From Halopelagius longus (GTDB lineage Archaea; Halobacteriota; Halobacteria; Halobacteriales; Haloferacaceae), in assembly GCF_900100875.1 (NCBI RefSeq), contig NZ_FNKQ01000003.1:434001-498000 (forward strand): DNA of 64,000 nt. Reading direction: 5' to 3'. Each line of letters starts with the position of its first letter. Position 1 is the first letter of the stretch. A program made the translations under genes and the position numbers. A model generated the notes under the pieces. The model was not told the DNA's origin, did not search any database, and saw nothing but the letters and a program-made list of their open reading frames with translations. Positions 38,243 to 46,798 of this stretch are shown one piece after another.

Positions 38243-38962
38243 TCACTCCGTATCGAACTCGGTGAGTGCGCCGACGGGCGCGGCGGTGAGTTCCTTCGCG
38301 CGGTCGGTGCCCTTCTCGCCGACGGAGATGAGGGCGAAGACGCCGGTCACCTCGGCGTCGGCCTGTTTGGCGATGTCCAAGAGCAGTTCCTGCGTCTCGC
38401 CCGACCGGATGAGGTCGTCGACGACGAGGACTTTCTCGCCCGCGGAGATGGCGCGGGCGGGGAGGTAGTAGGTGAGTTCGATGCCGGAGGTGAGTCGCTG
38501 GCGGGACTCGATGAACTCCTCGACGGCCGTCTCCTTCGACTTCTTCGCGTAGGCGACGCGGGCGTCGAAGTACGACGCCATGGCCGCGCCCAAGGTGATG
38601 CCGTCCGTCGCCGCCGTCAGCACCACGTCCGGTCGCTCGAACTCGAGAGTGTTGGCCGCGACGGGCGCGACGAGGTCCAGAAACGACTGGTCGAAGACGA
38701 CGCCGGAGTTGTCCACGTACCCCTCGTCGTCGAACTCGACGCGGGCTTCGAGTTCGGTCGCCAGTGCGTCGCGCCCGACGCCCTCGACGACGTCGCGGGC
38801 GCGTTCGATTCCGGGGAGGACGTGTCCGTTGACGTACCGGTTCAGGTCGCCCGCCGGGAGTCCTGTGACCTCGGCGAGTTCGTCGTACGTCCGAGTCTCT
38901 TTGAGCATCCGCAGGACGGCGACGGCTTGGAGTTGGAGAGTCGCCTTCTCCGCTCTGTTCAT
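38243..38962 (-). CDS. gfcR: GfcR-family transcriptional regulator (HTH plus PRTase-like domain)
   Basis: 239 residues. An N-terminal helix-turn-helix (AVLRMLKETRTYDELAEVTGLPAGDLNRYVNGHVLP) precedes a type I phosphoribosyltransferase fold with PRPP loop EKVLVVDDLIRSGET (about 176-190). This family was long called 'orotate phosphoribosyltransferase-like'; the Haloferax member GfcR regulates sugar catabolism. Here it sits beside pyrE and a nucleobase permease, so a nucleobase- or PRPP-responsive role is also possible. ATG 38962 fits a TATA at 38983-38994. Confidence 0.85.
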   Translation of the reverse strand: MNRAEKATLQLQAVAVLRMLKETRTYDELAEVTGLPAGDLNRYVNGHVLPGIERARDVVEGVGRDALATELEARVEFDDEGYVDNSGVVFDQSFLDLVAPVAANTLEFERPDVVLTAATDGITLGAAMASYFDARVAYAKKSKETAVEEFIESRQRLTSGIELTYYLPARAISAGEKVLVVDDLIRSGETQELLLDIAKQADAEVTGVFALISVGEKGTDRAKELTAAPVGALTEFDTE

Positions 38963-38982
38963 ACCCCGATGGACGAGGTTGC

Positions 38983-38994
38983 GTAAGTATGAAT
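38983..38994 (-). promoter_or_regulatory. TATA box of the gfcR-family gene
   Basis: The minus strand reads ATTCATACTTAC, centred about 28 nt before ATG 38962; it separates this gene from pyrE as its own transcription unit. Confidence 0.5.
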
Positions 38995-39104
38995 ACTTCG
39001 ATGTAGATGAGAAACGAATTGCCCATATATGTGTAGGGCACGAGTCGCCGCTCGGTCCGTCGGCGGCGGGCGGACCGGCGGAGAGGTCGGCGAAGAAGCG
39101 GGCG

Positions 39105-39626
39105 TTACCGGTCGGCCAGCAGTTCGTCGGCGGTGACGAGGGAGTCAAGTTCCACGTCGGCCTCGGCGAGGCGTTCGGCGGCCCCCTCCTCGCGGTCCAC
39201 CACGACGAGGACGCGGTTGACCTCCGCGCCGGCGTCTCGAAGCGCTTCGACGGCGTCGAGGGCGCTCTTTCCGGTCGTGGCGATGTCTTCGAGGACGAGA
39301 ATCTCCTCGCCCTCGTCGAGGCGGCCCTCGATTCGCTTCGCCGTGCCGTACTCCTTGGCCTTCTTGCGCGCGATGACGTACGGCGTGTTCGTCTCGACGC
39401 TGGTCACCGCGACGAGGGGAACCGCGCCGAGTGCGACGCCCGCGAGTTTCTCGCCGTCGTGTTCCTCGGCGAACGCCTCCGCGACGAGGCGGAGGCAGGT
39501 GGGGTCCGTCTCGAACAGGTACTTGTCCACGTAGTAGTCCGAGGTGCCGCCGTGGGAGAGTTCGAACTCCCCGTACTGGACCGCGTCGGCCTCGCGCAGG
39601 GCCTCGATGAGTTCGTCGTTGGCCAT
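39105..39626 (-). CDS. pyrE: Orotate phosphoribosyltransferase
   Basis: 173 residues. It converts orotate and PRPP to orotidine 5'-phosphate in UMP synthesis. The family N-terminus ([22 protein letters not shown]), the PRPP motif [12 protein letters not shown] (110-121) and the catalytic-loop basics [16 protein letters not shown] are present. A TATA box 28 nt upstream gives it its own leaderless promoter. Confidence 0.97.
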   Translation of the reverse strand: MANDELIEALREADAVQYGEFELSHGGTSDYYVDKYLFETDPTCLRLVAEAFAEEHDGEKLAGVALGAVPLVAVTSVETNTPYVIARKKAKEYGTAKRIEGRLDEGEEILVLEDIATTGKSALDAVEALRDAGAEVNRVLVVVDREEGAAERLAEADVELDSLVTADELLADR

Positions 39627-39649
39627 ACTGTCGTCGGGTCGCCCGAACG

Positions 39650-39659
39650 GGTTAAACGG
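39650..39659 (-). promoter_or_regulatory. TATA box of pyrE
   Basis: The minus strand reads CCGTTTAACC, centred about 28 nt before the pyrE ATG at 39626. Confidence 0.55.
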
Positions 39660-39720
39660 GGCGGTTCGCCGCGGCGGTCAGGCGATGCAGTGCGGAAAGG
39701 ACACCGAGGTAGACCGCGAG

Positions 39721-39850
39721 GCGAGCAAAGCGAGCCCTCGCGGAGGTTTTTGGTCCACCGGCAGAGCTCCGCTCTGCCGAGCCTCCGCTCGCTTCGCTCG
39801 CGGAGACAGATTTTTGGAGGGGGTTCGAGCGCGTCGCCGAAGGCGACGCG
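39721..39850. repeat. Cluster of short palindromes between carS and pyrE
   Basis: There are three hairpins within 130 nt: CGGCAGAGC-TCC-GCTCTGCCG (39759-39779, 9-bp perfect stem), CTCCGC/GCGGAG (39783-39805, 11-nt loop) and GCGTCGCC-GAA-GGCGACGC (39831-39849, 8-bp perfect stem), separated by T-rich runs (GGTTTTTGG, GATTTTTGG). The whole gap 39627-39877 has no gene. It could be a non-autonomous REP-like element or terminators for carS; the T-runs after stems exist on both strands. Confidence 0.6.
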
Positions 39851-39877
39851 AGGAGACCCGAGGCGGAAAAAGGTGGT

Positions 39878-40420
39878 TTACCACGGTTCGTTCTTCACGC
39901 CGAGGAGGTAGGCGGCGACGTTCGTCGTCACGTGCAGGACTGGCGTGAGGACGAGGACGACGCCGAGGACGGGCAGCGAGAACGTCTCGACGAACCACGG
40001 GAGGTCGAACGCCGCCGCGAGGAGGAGTGCGCCGACCACGAAGTCGAGTTGGTCGAGGCCGGGGAACGCCGCGCCGCGTTGCCGTCCGCTCCGACGCTTG
40101 AGGAAGGAGGCGGCGATGTCGCCGACCATCGCGCCGAACGCCAGACCGACCGCGGCGGGGAGCGGAAACGTCGGCAGGGAGACGCCGACGAGGGCGGAGA
40201 CGGGGTCGGCGACGGCGTTGCAGACGAGGGCGAGGGCGACGCCGGCCAGCGTTCCCGCGGCCGTCCCGCGCCACGTCTTCCCGTCTCCGAGGAGGCGGCG
40301 GTCCCCCCACGTTCGTCCCCCGTCTATCGGCGCGCCGCCTCCGGCGAGGACGGCCGCGTTGTTCGGGACGTACGCGGGTAACATGGTCCAGAACGCGACG
40401 GCGACGAGGTCGAGTACCAT
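39878..40420 (-). CDS. carS: CDP-archaeol synthase
   Basis: 180 residues, five hydrophobic segments. It uses CTP to activate digeranylgeranylglyceryl phosphate, the step before polar head groups are added to archaeal lipids. Signatures are [36 protein letters not shown] (CTP-binding), [39 protein letters not shown] 40420 is backed by a TATA box 26 nt upstream. Confidence 0.96.
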   Translation of the reverse strand: MVLDLVAVAFWTMLPAYVPNNAAVLAGGGAPIDGGRTWGDRRLLGDGKTWRGTAAGTLAGVALALVCNAVADPVSALVGVSLPTFPLPAAVGLAFGAMVGDIAASFLKRRSGRQRGAAFPGLDQLDFVVGALLLAAAFDLPWFVETFSLPVLGVVLVLTPVLHVTTNVAAYLLGVKNEPW

Positions 40421-40440
40421 GTTCGGGAGTCGTCGTCCGC

Positions 40441-40450
40441 GACTTAAGGG
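40441..40450 (-). promoter_or_regulatory. TATA box of carS
   Basis: The minus strand reads CCCTTAAGTC, centred 26 nt before ATG 40420, implying a leaderless transcript. Confidence 0.6.
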
Positions 40451-40575
40451 GCCGTGATTTCGTTCGGAACCTGACTCTCTCGACCGGGGGACGGTGCCGC
40501 GGACGACGCGACTCCGACGCCGAACCGCCGATGCGCCCGGCGAAACGGTGTGCCAACGCACGGTTCGGACAGAAG

Positions 40576-40585
40576 TTCTCTTAAG
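40576..40585 (+). promoter_or_regulatory. TATA-like element of the DUF502 gene
   Basis: TTCTCTTAAG lies about 32 nt before ATG 40613. Confidence 0.5.
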
Positions 40586-40612
40586 GACGCAGGCTCACCT
40601 ACTCATCAATAG

Positions 40613-41203
40613 ATGTCCTCGTGGAGACGCGACTTCGCAAGCGGACTGGTAATACTAGTCCCCATCCTCGTCATTCTGTGGGTTCTGAACTACCTCTACT
40701 CGAGTATCGTCAAACTACCGCTCATCAAGAACCTCCAAGAACCGTTCGGGTTCTTCGTCGCCATCATCGTGTTCGCGATGTTGGTGCTGTCGGTGGGCTA
40801 CCTGATGCGCACGACGGTGGGGCGACTGTTCGAGACGTACCTCGACGCGACGATGAATCGGGTCCCCCTCGTTCGCATCCTCTACAACGCGTCGAAACTC
40901 GCCGTCGAGACGGCGTTGACGGGGACGGAAGACCTGCAGACGCCCGTTCAACTCGAGACGTGGCCGGGCGTCCGGATGACGGCGTTCAAGACCGGCCAGA
41001 CGACGAAAGACGGGCGGGTGGTCCTGTTCATGCCGACGGCACCGAACATCACCACGGGGTTCGTGATGGAGGTAGAGCCCGAAGACATCCAAGAACTCGA
41101 CGAAAACGTCGAGGAGGCGCTGACGCGCATCCTCTCGGCCGGGTTCGCCGAGGACGAGTCCCGGTCGGCCATCGACATCGACGTGCAGACGGAAGACGAC
41201 TGA
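40613..41203 (+). CDS. DUF502 family membrane protein
   Basis: 196 residues. Two transmembrane segments (about 9-30 and 47-66) are followed by a soluble domain typical of DUF502 (RVPLVRILYNASKLAVETAL, WPGVRMTAFKTGQT, VLFMPTAPNITTGFVMEVEPEDIQELDENVEEALTRILSAG). The family occurs in bacteria, archaea and plants (as COV1-like proteins) and may concern membrane organisation; its biochemical role is unknown. Confidence 0.93.
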   Translation: MSSWRRDFASGLVILVPILVILWVLNYLYSSIVKLPLIKNLQEPFGFFVAIIVFAMLVLSVGYLMRTTVGRLFETYLDATMNRVPLVRILYNASKLAVETALTGTEDLQTPVQLETWPGVRMTAFKTGQTTKDGRVVLFMPTAPNITTGFVMEVEPEDIQELDENVEEALTRILSAGFAEDESRSAIDIDVQTEDD

Positions 41204-41254
41204 ACGCTCGACGGGAGAAGGCGGAGAAAGTCGGCGGGTCCGTTTACTGCGGTT

Positions 41255-42184
41255 TCAGACGTAGGTGAACCACTCTTCGTGGTCGTCGGAGCGACCTTCC
41301 ACGAGGTCGAAGAACGCCTGCTGGAGTTCCTCGGTCACCGGGCCGCGAGTGCCGTTGCCGATGACGACGTTGTCCACCTTCCGGATGGGCGTAATCTCGG
41401 CGGCGGTGCCGGTGAAGAACAGTTCGTCGGCGGTGTTGAGTTCGCCGCGCGAGATGGTCGCTTGGTCGTAGACGGTGTAGCCGCGTTCGCGGGCGAGTTC
41501 GATGACCGTGTTGCGGGTGATGCCGTCTAAGATGCTCTGCGAGAGGCCGGGCGTGTAGATGTCGCCGTCGTTCACCATGAAGATGTTCTCGCCGGGACCC
41601 TCGGCGACGTTGCCCTCCTTGTTGAGGACGATGGCCTCGGTGAAGCCGTTTCGGCGGGCCTCCTCGCCCGCGAGAAGCGAGTTCACGTAGAGGCCGGTCG
41701 TCTTCGCGTTCGTCGGAATCTGGCTGGAGGCGTGCTTCCGCCACGAGGACACCATCACGTCCACGCCGTTCTCCAAGGCGTCGTCGCCGAGGTACGTCCC
41801 CCACGGCCACGCCGCGATGGCGACCTGCACGGGGTTGCCCTTGGGGCTGACGCCCAGCGAGTCGTAGCCGTAGAACGCGACGGGGCGGATGTAACAGGAC
41901 TCGAGGTCCTGTCGGCGGATGAGTTCCATCGTCGCCTCGGTGAGTTCCTCCTTCTGGAAGGGGATGTCCATGTCGTAGGGCTTCCCGGAGGCGTAGAAGC
42001 GGTCCAAGTGTTCGTCCCACCGGAAGATGGCCGGGCCGTCCTCGGTGTCGTAACAGCGGACGCCCTCGAAGACGCCGCTGCCGTAGTGAAGTCCGTGGGA
42101 GAGGACGTGAATCTGCGCGTCGTCCCAGTCGACGAACTCACCGTCCATCCAGATAGTGTCGACATCCATCTCGTCGAATCCCAT
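41255..42184 (-). CDS. ilvE: Branched-chain amino acid aminotransferase
   Basis: 309 residues, fold type IV PLP enzyme. IWMDGEFVDWDDAQIHVLSHGLHYGSGVFEG is the family start; the Schiff-base Lys is K161 in NAKTTG; EAIVLNKEGNVAEGPGENIF and GTAAEITPI bind cofactor and substrate. It performs the last step of Leu/Ile/Val synthesis. ATG 42184 (MGFDEMDVDT) lies 29 nt after a TATA box. Confidence 0.97.
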   Translation of the reverse strand: MGFDEMDVDTIWMDGEFVDWDDAQIHVLSHGLHYGSGVFEGVRCYDTEDGPAIFRWDEHLDRFYASGKPYDMDIPFQKEELTEATMELIRRQDLESCYIRPVAFYGYDSLGVSPKGNPVQVAIAAWPWGTYLGDDALENGVDVMVSSWRKHASSQIPTNAKTTGLYVNSLLAGEEARRNGFTEAIVLNKEGNVAEGPGENIFMVNDGDIYTPGLSQSILDGITRNTVIELARERGYTVYDQATISRGELNTADELFFTGTAAEITPIRKVDNVVIGNGTRGPVTEELQQAFFDLVEGRSDDHEEWFTYV

Positions 42185-42205
42185 ACCGCGTGGTTTGCGT
42201 GGCAG

Positions 42206-42216
42206 GTGATAAAATG
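42206..42216 (-). promoter_or_regulatory. TATA box of ilvE
   Basis: The minus strand reads CATTTTATCAC, about 28 nt before ATG 42184. Confidence 0.6.
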
Positions 42217-42276
42217 ATAGGCGACACGGCGACGCGCGCGGGGTTTTTTGCGCCGGGGCGCGTCGGTCGGTCACGA

Positions 42277-43161
42277 ATGCCACCGAAGACTGTCGCCGTC
42301 ACCGGCGGGACGGGTCGCATCGGCCCCACCGTCGTGAACGCACTGAAAGACGCGGGGTACCGCGTGGTGAACTGCAGTCGAAGCGGCGGGTCCGTCGGCG
42401 ACGCCAACCTCCGGGCGGACATGACCGACGCCGGGGAGGCCTACGGCGCGTTCGCTACGGCGGGCGCCGACGCCGTCGTCCACCTCGGGATGCTCTCGAA
42501 ACCGGACCACGACCCCGGCTACGTCGTCTACGAGAGCAACGCGATGAGCACGTACAACGTCCTCGAAGCGGCCGAATCGCTCGGCATCGACACCGTCGTC
42601 CTCGCCTCCAGCATGAGCGCTCTCGGCGCGAGTTTCGAACCCGGTCCCGTCCGCCTCTCGTACCTCCCGGTGGACGAGGACCACCCCGTGACGCCGTCGA
42701 ACCCCTACGGCCTCGGCAAACAGGTTCTCGAAGTGACCGCCGACGGGTTCGCCCGCAGACCGGACGGGCCGACGACCATCGCATCGTTCCGGTTCCCGTG
42801 GATGCCGACGGAGAAGCAGATGCGCGAGACGTTCAGCGACGCCGACCGGCGACTGGCGGCGCTTCACCAGTCGGAGAACTTCAAGACGATTCGAAACACC
42901 CTGTTTTCGTACCTCGCACAGGCGGACGCCGCAGACGCCGTCCGTCGGGCGATAGAGGCCGACTTCGAGGGCCACGAACGGTTCTGGGTCGCCGCCGACG
43001 ACACGACGGCGGAGATGGAGACGGCGGAACTCGTCGCCGAGGAGTACCCCGACGTGGAGACGAAGAAGACTTTCGAGGGGTACGAATCGCTCGTCTCGAC
43101 GGAGAAGGCGCGGCGGTTGCTCGGGTGGGAACCCGAGCGGAGTTGGCGGGAGTTACGCTAA
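42277..43161 (+). CDS. NAD-dependent epimerase/dehydratase (extended SDR)
   Basis: 294 residues. The N-terminal nucleotide-binding motif is VTGGTGRIG (7-15-type GxxGxxG), then the VVHLGM segment, the active-site-type SSMSA and Y in NPYGLGKQ (YxxxK), and a C-terminal sugar-binding-like part ending in [14 protein letters not shown]. The substrate is unknown; a nucleotide sugar or uronate is likely. It overlaps convergent ribB by 9 nt at its 3' end. Confidence 0.88.
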   Translation: MPPKTVAVTGGTGRIGPTVVNALKDAGYRVVNCSRSGGSVGDANLRADMTDAGEAYGAFATAGADAVVHLGMLSKPDHDPGYVVYESNAMSTYNVLEAAESLGIDTVVLASSMSALGASFEPGPVRLSYLPVDEDHPVTPSNPYGLGKQVLEVTADGFARRPDGPTTIASFRFPWMPTEKQMRETFSDADRRLAALHQSENFKTIRNTLFSYLAQADAADAVRRAIEADFEGHERFWVAADDTTAEMETAELVAEEYPDVETKKTFEGYESLVSTEKARRLLGWEPERSWRELR

Positions 43162-43839
43162 GGCGTCGACGATTCGGTCGCCGTCGAGGAAGGGGAAGCC
43201 GTGACGCTCGGCGTACTCGCGCGCCGCGTCGGTCGAAAGCGCCGCGCCCGACTCGTCGTCGAGCATCTCGCAGACGACGACTGCGGGGCCGACGCCCGCC
43301 TCCGCGGCGAGTGCGAGGCCGAGTTCGGTGTGGCCGCGCCTGTCGTCGAGGAGTCCCGGCGCGCCCCGGAGGACGTTGACGTGGCCGGGCGCGCGGAAGT
43401 CGGCGGCGAAGTCCTCGGCGTCGTACTCGCCCTCTACGGCGGCATCGGCCGCCTCGCTCAGTTTCGTGACGGTCAACGCGCGGTCCTCGTCGGTGATGCC
43501 CGTGAACGTCTCGCGGTGGTTCACCGGCAGGGAGAACGACGACCGGTCGTCGTACGCCAACTCGTGGTCGGCGGCGGCGGGGTGGTCGATTTCGGACTCC
43601 AAGAAGGGGAGGTCCATCGCCTCCGCGGCGGCGTCCGAGACGGCGGCGCAGACGAGTCCGCCCGCGTCGTTGCGGAGGCGGGCCACGTCCGCCGCCGTGA
43701 CCGCGCGTGCGGGGTAGACGATGTCCGTCTCGCCCTCCCTGTCGTCGAAGTCGTGGACGAGAACGGGGTCGCCGGCGCGGAACGCCGAGAGGGCGCGGGC
43801 GAGGGCCTCGTCCGTTCGTTGGGTTCCGGCCACCGTCAC
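43153..43839 (-). CDS. ribB: 3,4-dihydroxy-2-butanone 4-phosphate synthase
   Basis: 228 residues. It makes the four-carbon unit of riboflavin from ribulose 5-phosphate. Motifs are [68 protein letters not shown]. The GTG start at 43839 overlaps the rbkR stop (GTGA) and follows GGAGGAGG; an in-frame GTG two codons later is the alternative. It is translated together with rbkR. Confidence 0.95.
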   Translation of the reverse strand: MTVAGTQRTDEALARALSAFRAGDPVLVHDFDDREGETDIVYPARAVTAADVARLRNDAGGLVCAAVSDAAAEAMDLPFLESEIDHPAAADHELAYDDRSSFSLPVNHRETFTGITDEDRALTVTKLSEAADAAVEGEYDAEDFAADFRAPGHVNVLRGAPGLLDDRRGHTELGLALAAEAGVGPAVVVCEMLDDESGAALSTDAAREYAERHGFPFLDGDRIVDALA

Positions 43840-44543
43840 ACCTCCTCCACCCGGACGGTCACGCGGTCGCCGTCCGAGAGGCCGAGTTCGTCCCGGAGTT
43901 TGTCGGGCGCGATGATCTCCAGTTGGCTCTCGTCGTGGTGGGTGCGTTCGGGGACGATGATGTGGGCCTCGTCGTACGACTCGCCCTCGAACTCGACCGT
44001 CGCGGCGTAACAGGTCGCCGGGCCGAACGTCCGTTCCTCGTCCTCCCACCCGTCTATGGGGACGGCCGACAGCGACGCCATCCCGGCGCGCGCCCTGACG
44101 CTATCGTCGTCGAGGCGGACGTTGAGCGTCCCGGGGAACGGTTCGTAGCCGAGGCGTTCCGCGAACTGCTCCATGTACCCCGAAAGCGAGATGTAGTGTT
44201 TGCCCTCGCCCATGCCGCCGGTGACGGTGCCGCCGAGTTCGACCGTCTCGGCGTCGTCGGCGTCGAAGATGCGGCGATAGTCGGCGTACTCCGCTCGGAG
44301 GGCCGCCTCGCCCTCGTCGGTGACCGAGACCCACTGCCCGTCCGCCACTACGTCGCGTTCGACGTAGTCTGCGTCTTCGAGTCGTTGGAGGCGACGCGAG
44401 GCGGTCTGGCTGGAGGCGTCGAGGCGCGACGCCAGCCCGGAACAGGAGACTTTCACCGGACCGGAGCGTCCGCCTTCGAGGGCGACGAACTTCAGGGCGG
44501 CCAGTTCGTCGTACCCGACGGCGGCGACTGCCGATTCTGACAT
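43836..44543 (-). CDS. rbkR: CTP-dependent riboflavin kinase with HTH domain (RbkR)
   Basis: 235 residues. The N-terminal winged helix ([28 protein letters not shown], about 34-62) is joined to the archaeal RibK kinase domain ([62 protein letters not shown]). RbkR both makes FMN from riboflavin and CTP and represses riboflavin genes, so it should control its own operon with ribB. A TATA-like GCTTATTTC lies about 30 nt upstream. No operator palindrome was obvious to me. Confidence 0.95.
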   Translation of the reverse strand: MSESAVAAVGYDELAALKFVALEGGRSGPVKVSCSGLASRLDASSQTASRRLQRLEDADYVERDVVADGQWVSVTDEGEAALRAEYADYRRIFDADDAETVELGGTVTGGMGEGKHYISLSGYMEQFAERLGYEPFPGTLNVRLDDDSVRARAGMASLSAVPIDGWEDEERTFGPATCYAATVEFEGESYDEAHIIVPERTHHDESQLEIIAPDKLRDELGLSDGDRVTVRVEEV

Positions 44544-44660
44544 ACCTGCGTCTTCGAGACGGCCCGAAATAAGCGTACCGAATATGAGATGCGTAACAGA
44601 ATCGTTAAGGAGGGCGCGCGGAGTCGGTCGCGGCGACGGACCGGTTCGTAATCGAGATTG

Positions 44661-44723
44661 TCGGACGGCGGGGGTAAGTGCGTCGGTTCCGGCGGTGACG
44701 CCCGCCTCGTCGGACGGCGGGGG
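44661..44723 (+). repeat. 14-nt direct repeat upstream of argS
   Basis: TCGGACGGCGGGGG occurs at 44661-44674 and again at 44710-44723, 49 nt apart in the 270-nt rbkR-argS gap, which has no gene. Confidence 0.45.
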
Positions 44724-44783
44724 AGCGTTGCCGGCGACGGAGCGTCCGAGGCGCAGTTCGGCCGGTCCGACGCCGTTCGGAAA

Positions 44784-44793
44784 GGCCTTTAGC
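44784..44793 (+). promoter_or_regulatory. TATA-like element of argS
   Basis: GGCCTTTAGC is centred about 28 nt before ATG 44816; similar CTTTAGCC boxes precede other genes in this window. Confidence 0.55.
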
Positions 44794-44815
44794 CGCGCCA
44801 CAAGAACCTCGGAGC

Positions 44816-46570
44816 ATGTTTAGAGAGTTCCGTTCGGAGGTCGAGGACGCGGTCTCTACTGCACTCTCCGCGCTCGGCTTGCCGACCGACGACCTCGGCG
44901 TCGAAGAGCCACCGGAGGACGTGTCGGCGACGCTCGCGTCGAGCGTCGCCTTCCGGTTGGCGGGCGAAGTCGGCGCGCCGCCGCCGAAAGTCGCCGTCGA
45001 CATCGCCGAGGAGATAGACGCCACCGGGTACACGTACCTCGACTCGGCCGAACCGCAGGGGCCGTACGTGAACTTCCACGTCTCTGACGCCTACTACGCC
45101 GAGACGCTCGAAGCGGGCCGCAACGACGAGTACGGCCGCCTCCCGGACACCGGGAAGGACGTGGTGGTCGAACACACGAGCGCGAACCCGACGGGACCGG
45201 TCCACGTCGGGCGCGCGCGGAACCCCATCCTCGGCGACGCCATCGCGCGCATCCTCGAGTTCGCCGGTAACGACGTGGAACGGCACTACTACGTCAACGA
45301 CGCCGGGCGACAGGTCGCCGTCTTCACGTGGGCCTACGAGACGTTCGACGAGGAGGACCTGCCGGAACCGGAACGGGACCGCTCCGACTACGAACTGGTC
45401 CGCTACTACCGGAAGGGCAACGCCTTCCTCGAAGCGGGCGACGAGGAGGAGGTCGAAGCCGCCGAGGAGGAGATAGCGAGCATCATGCAGGGTCTCGAAG
45501 CGGGCGACGAGGAGACGTTCGAACGCGTCGCCGTCGTCGTCGATCAGGTGCTGTCGGGGATGACCGCCTCGCTGGAACGCCTCCCCGCGGAGTTCGACCG
45601 GTTCGTCAAGGAGACGAAGTTCATCCGCAACGGCGACGCCGAGGACCTCGTTCAGCGACTGAAAGACTCCGAGTACGCCGTCTACGAGGAGGAGGCGTGG
45701 CAACTGGACCTCTCGCCGTTCGACTTCGAGAAGAACCTCGTGTTCCTCCGGTCCGACGGGACGACACTGTACACGACGCGCGACTTAGCGCACCACGAGT
45801 GGAAGTTCGACAACTACGACGAGGCGGTGACGGTCCTCGGCGAGGACCACAAACTGCAGGCCGAACAACTCGAAACCGCCTTGGAGATACTCGGCAACGA
45901 CACCGACAAACTCCGCCAGACGTTCTACTCGTGGGTGAACCTCCCCGAGGGCGGGATGTCCACCCGGAAGGGGACGGGCGTCGATCTAGACGACCTGCTG
46001 GACGAGTCGGTCCGCCGCGCCCGCGAGGAGGTCGAGACGCGCCTCGACAGTCGCATCCGCGACGACGAACTCGACGACGAGGACATCGACCGCATCGCCC
46101 GACAGGTCGGCATTGGAGCCGTCCGCTACGACATCGTCTCGAAACAGCCGACGAAGGGCATCACGTTCGAGTGGGAGCGAGCCTTGGACTTCGAGGCCCA
46201 GTCCGCCCCGTACGTCCAGTACGTTCACGCTCGCTGTTGCGGCATCCTCGACGAGGCGGAGTCGTCCGGCATCGAGGCGACCACCGACGCGTCACTCCTC
46301 GATTCGCCCGAGGAACGCGAACTGATAGCGACCATCGCGCGGTTCCCCGCCGTAATCGAGGAGGCGGCCGACGACCTCGAACCGCACGTCGTGGCGACGT
46401 ACGTCCGGCAGTTCGCCGAGACGTTCAACGCCTTCTACCGCGAGCGGTCGGTGCTGAACGCCGACGACGACGCGGTGGCCGCCGCGCGCCTCGGACTGGT
46501 CGAGGCGGCCCGTCACACCGTGGCGAACGCGCTCTCCGTGCTGGGTATCGAAGCGCCCGACTCGATGTAG
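44816..46570 (+). CDS. argS: Arginyl-tRNA synthetase
   Basis: 584 residues, class I synthetase. The N-terminal tRNA D-loop-binding domain is followed by [21 protein letters not shown] (HIGH-equivalent HVGR), the mid-region [14 protein letters not shown], the KMSKS-equivalent MSTRKGTGV and a C-terminal helical anticodon-binding domain starting near [12 protein letters not shown]. Charges tRNA-Arg. Confidence 0.97.
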   Translation: MFREFRSEVEDAVSTALSALGLPTDDLGVEEPPEDVSATLASSVAFRLAGEVGAPPPKVAVDIAEEIDATGYTYLDSAEPQGPYVNFHVSDAYYAETLEAGRNDEYGRLPDTGKDVVVEHTSANPTGPVHVGRARNPILGDAIARILEFAGNDVERHYYVNDAGRQVAVFTWAYETFDEEDLPEPERDRSDYELVRYYRKGNAFLEAGDEEEVEAAEEEIASIMQGLEAGDEETFERVAVVVDQVLSGMTASLERLPAEFDRFVKETKFIRNGDAEDLVQRLKDSEYAVYEEEAWQLDLSPFDFEKNLVFLRSDGTTLYTTRDLAHHEWKFDNYDEAVTVLGEDHKLQAEQLETALEILGNDTDKLRQTFYSWVNLPEGGMSTRKGTGVDLDDLLDESVRRAREEVETRLDSRIRDDELDDEDIDRIARQVGIGAVRYDIVSKQPTKGITFEWERALDFEAQSAPYVQYVHARCCGILDEAESSGIEATTDASLLDSPEERELIATIARFPAVIEEAADDLEPHVVATYVRQFAETFNAFYRERSVLNADDDAVAAARLGLVEAARHTVANALSVLGIEAPDSM

Positions 46571-46573
46571 GCG

Positions 46574-46720
46574 TTACAGCCCGAAGACGGGCATCAGGAA
46601 CTCGGGCGAGGAGACGAGCGACCCGCCGACCGTGGTGACCGCGAGCGCGCCCGCGCCTAACGCCAGCAGGACGAAGAGAACGATCCACCAGAACGGGACG
46701 CCAGAGTTAGATTCTGCCAT
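46574..46720 (-). CDS. 48-aa single-span membrane protein
   Basis: The ORF starts MAESNSGVPFWWIVLFVLLAL and continues through a Gly/Ala/Val-rich span to a short tail ending PVFGL, so it is one transmembrane helix (about residues 10-30) with a short polar head. ATG 46720 lies 27 nt below a TATA-like TTCTTTTACG (46741-46750, minus), so a leaderless message is likely. It follows the minD4-like gene on the same strand, 78 nt away, and is convergent with argS. Its function is unknown. Confidence 0.7.
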   Translation of the reverse strand: MAESNSGVPFWWIVLFVLLALGAGALAVTTVGGSLVSSPEFLMPVFGL

Positions 46721-46798
46721 ACCAACGCCTGCGAACAGCCGCGTAAAAGAACTTCCCGTTCGTCGCTCCGCCGAGCGGACGGGACGGGCGTCGGCGAC

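Noticed and set aside
44544-44815. FMN riboswitch or clear RbkR operator before rbkR-ribB
   Set aside because: No RFN-type conserved core was seen, and I found no convincing palindrome apart from a 14-nt direct repeat nearer argS.
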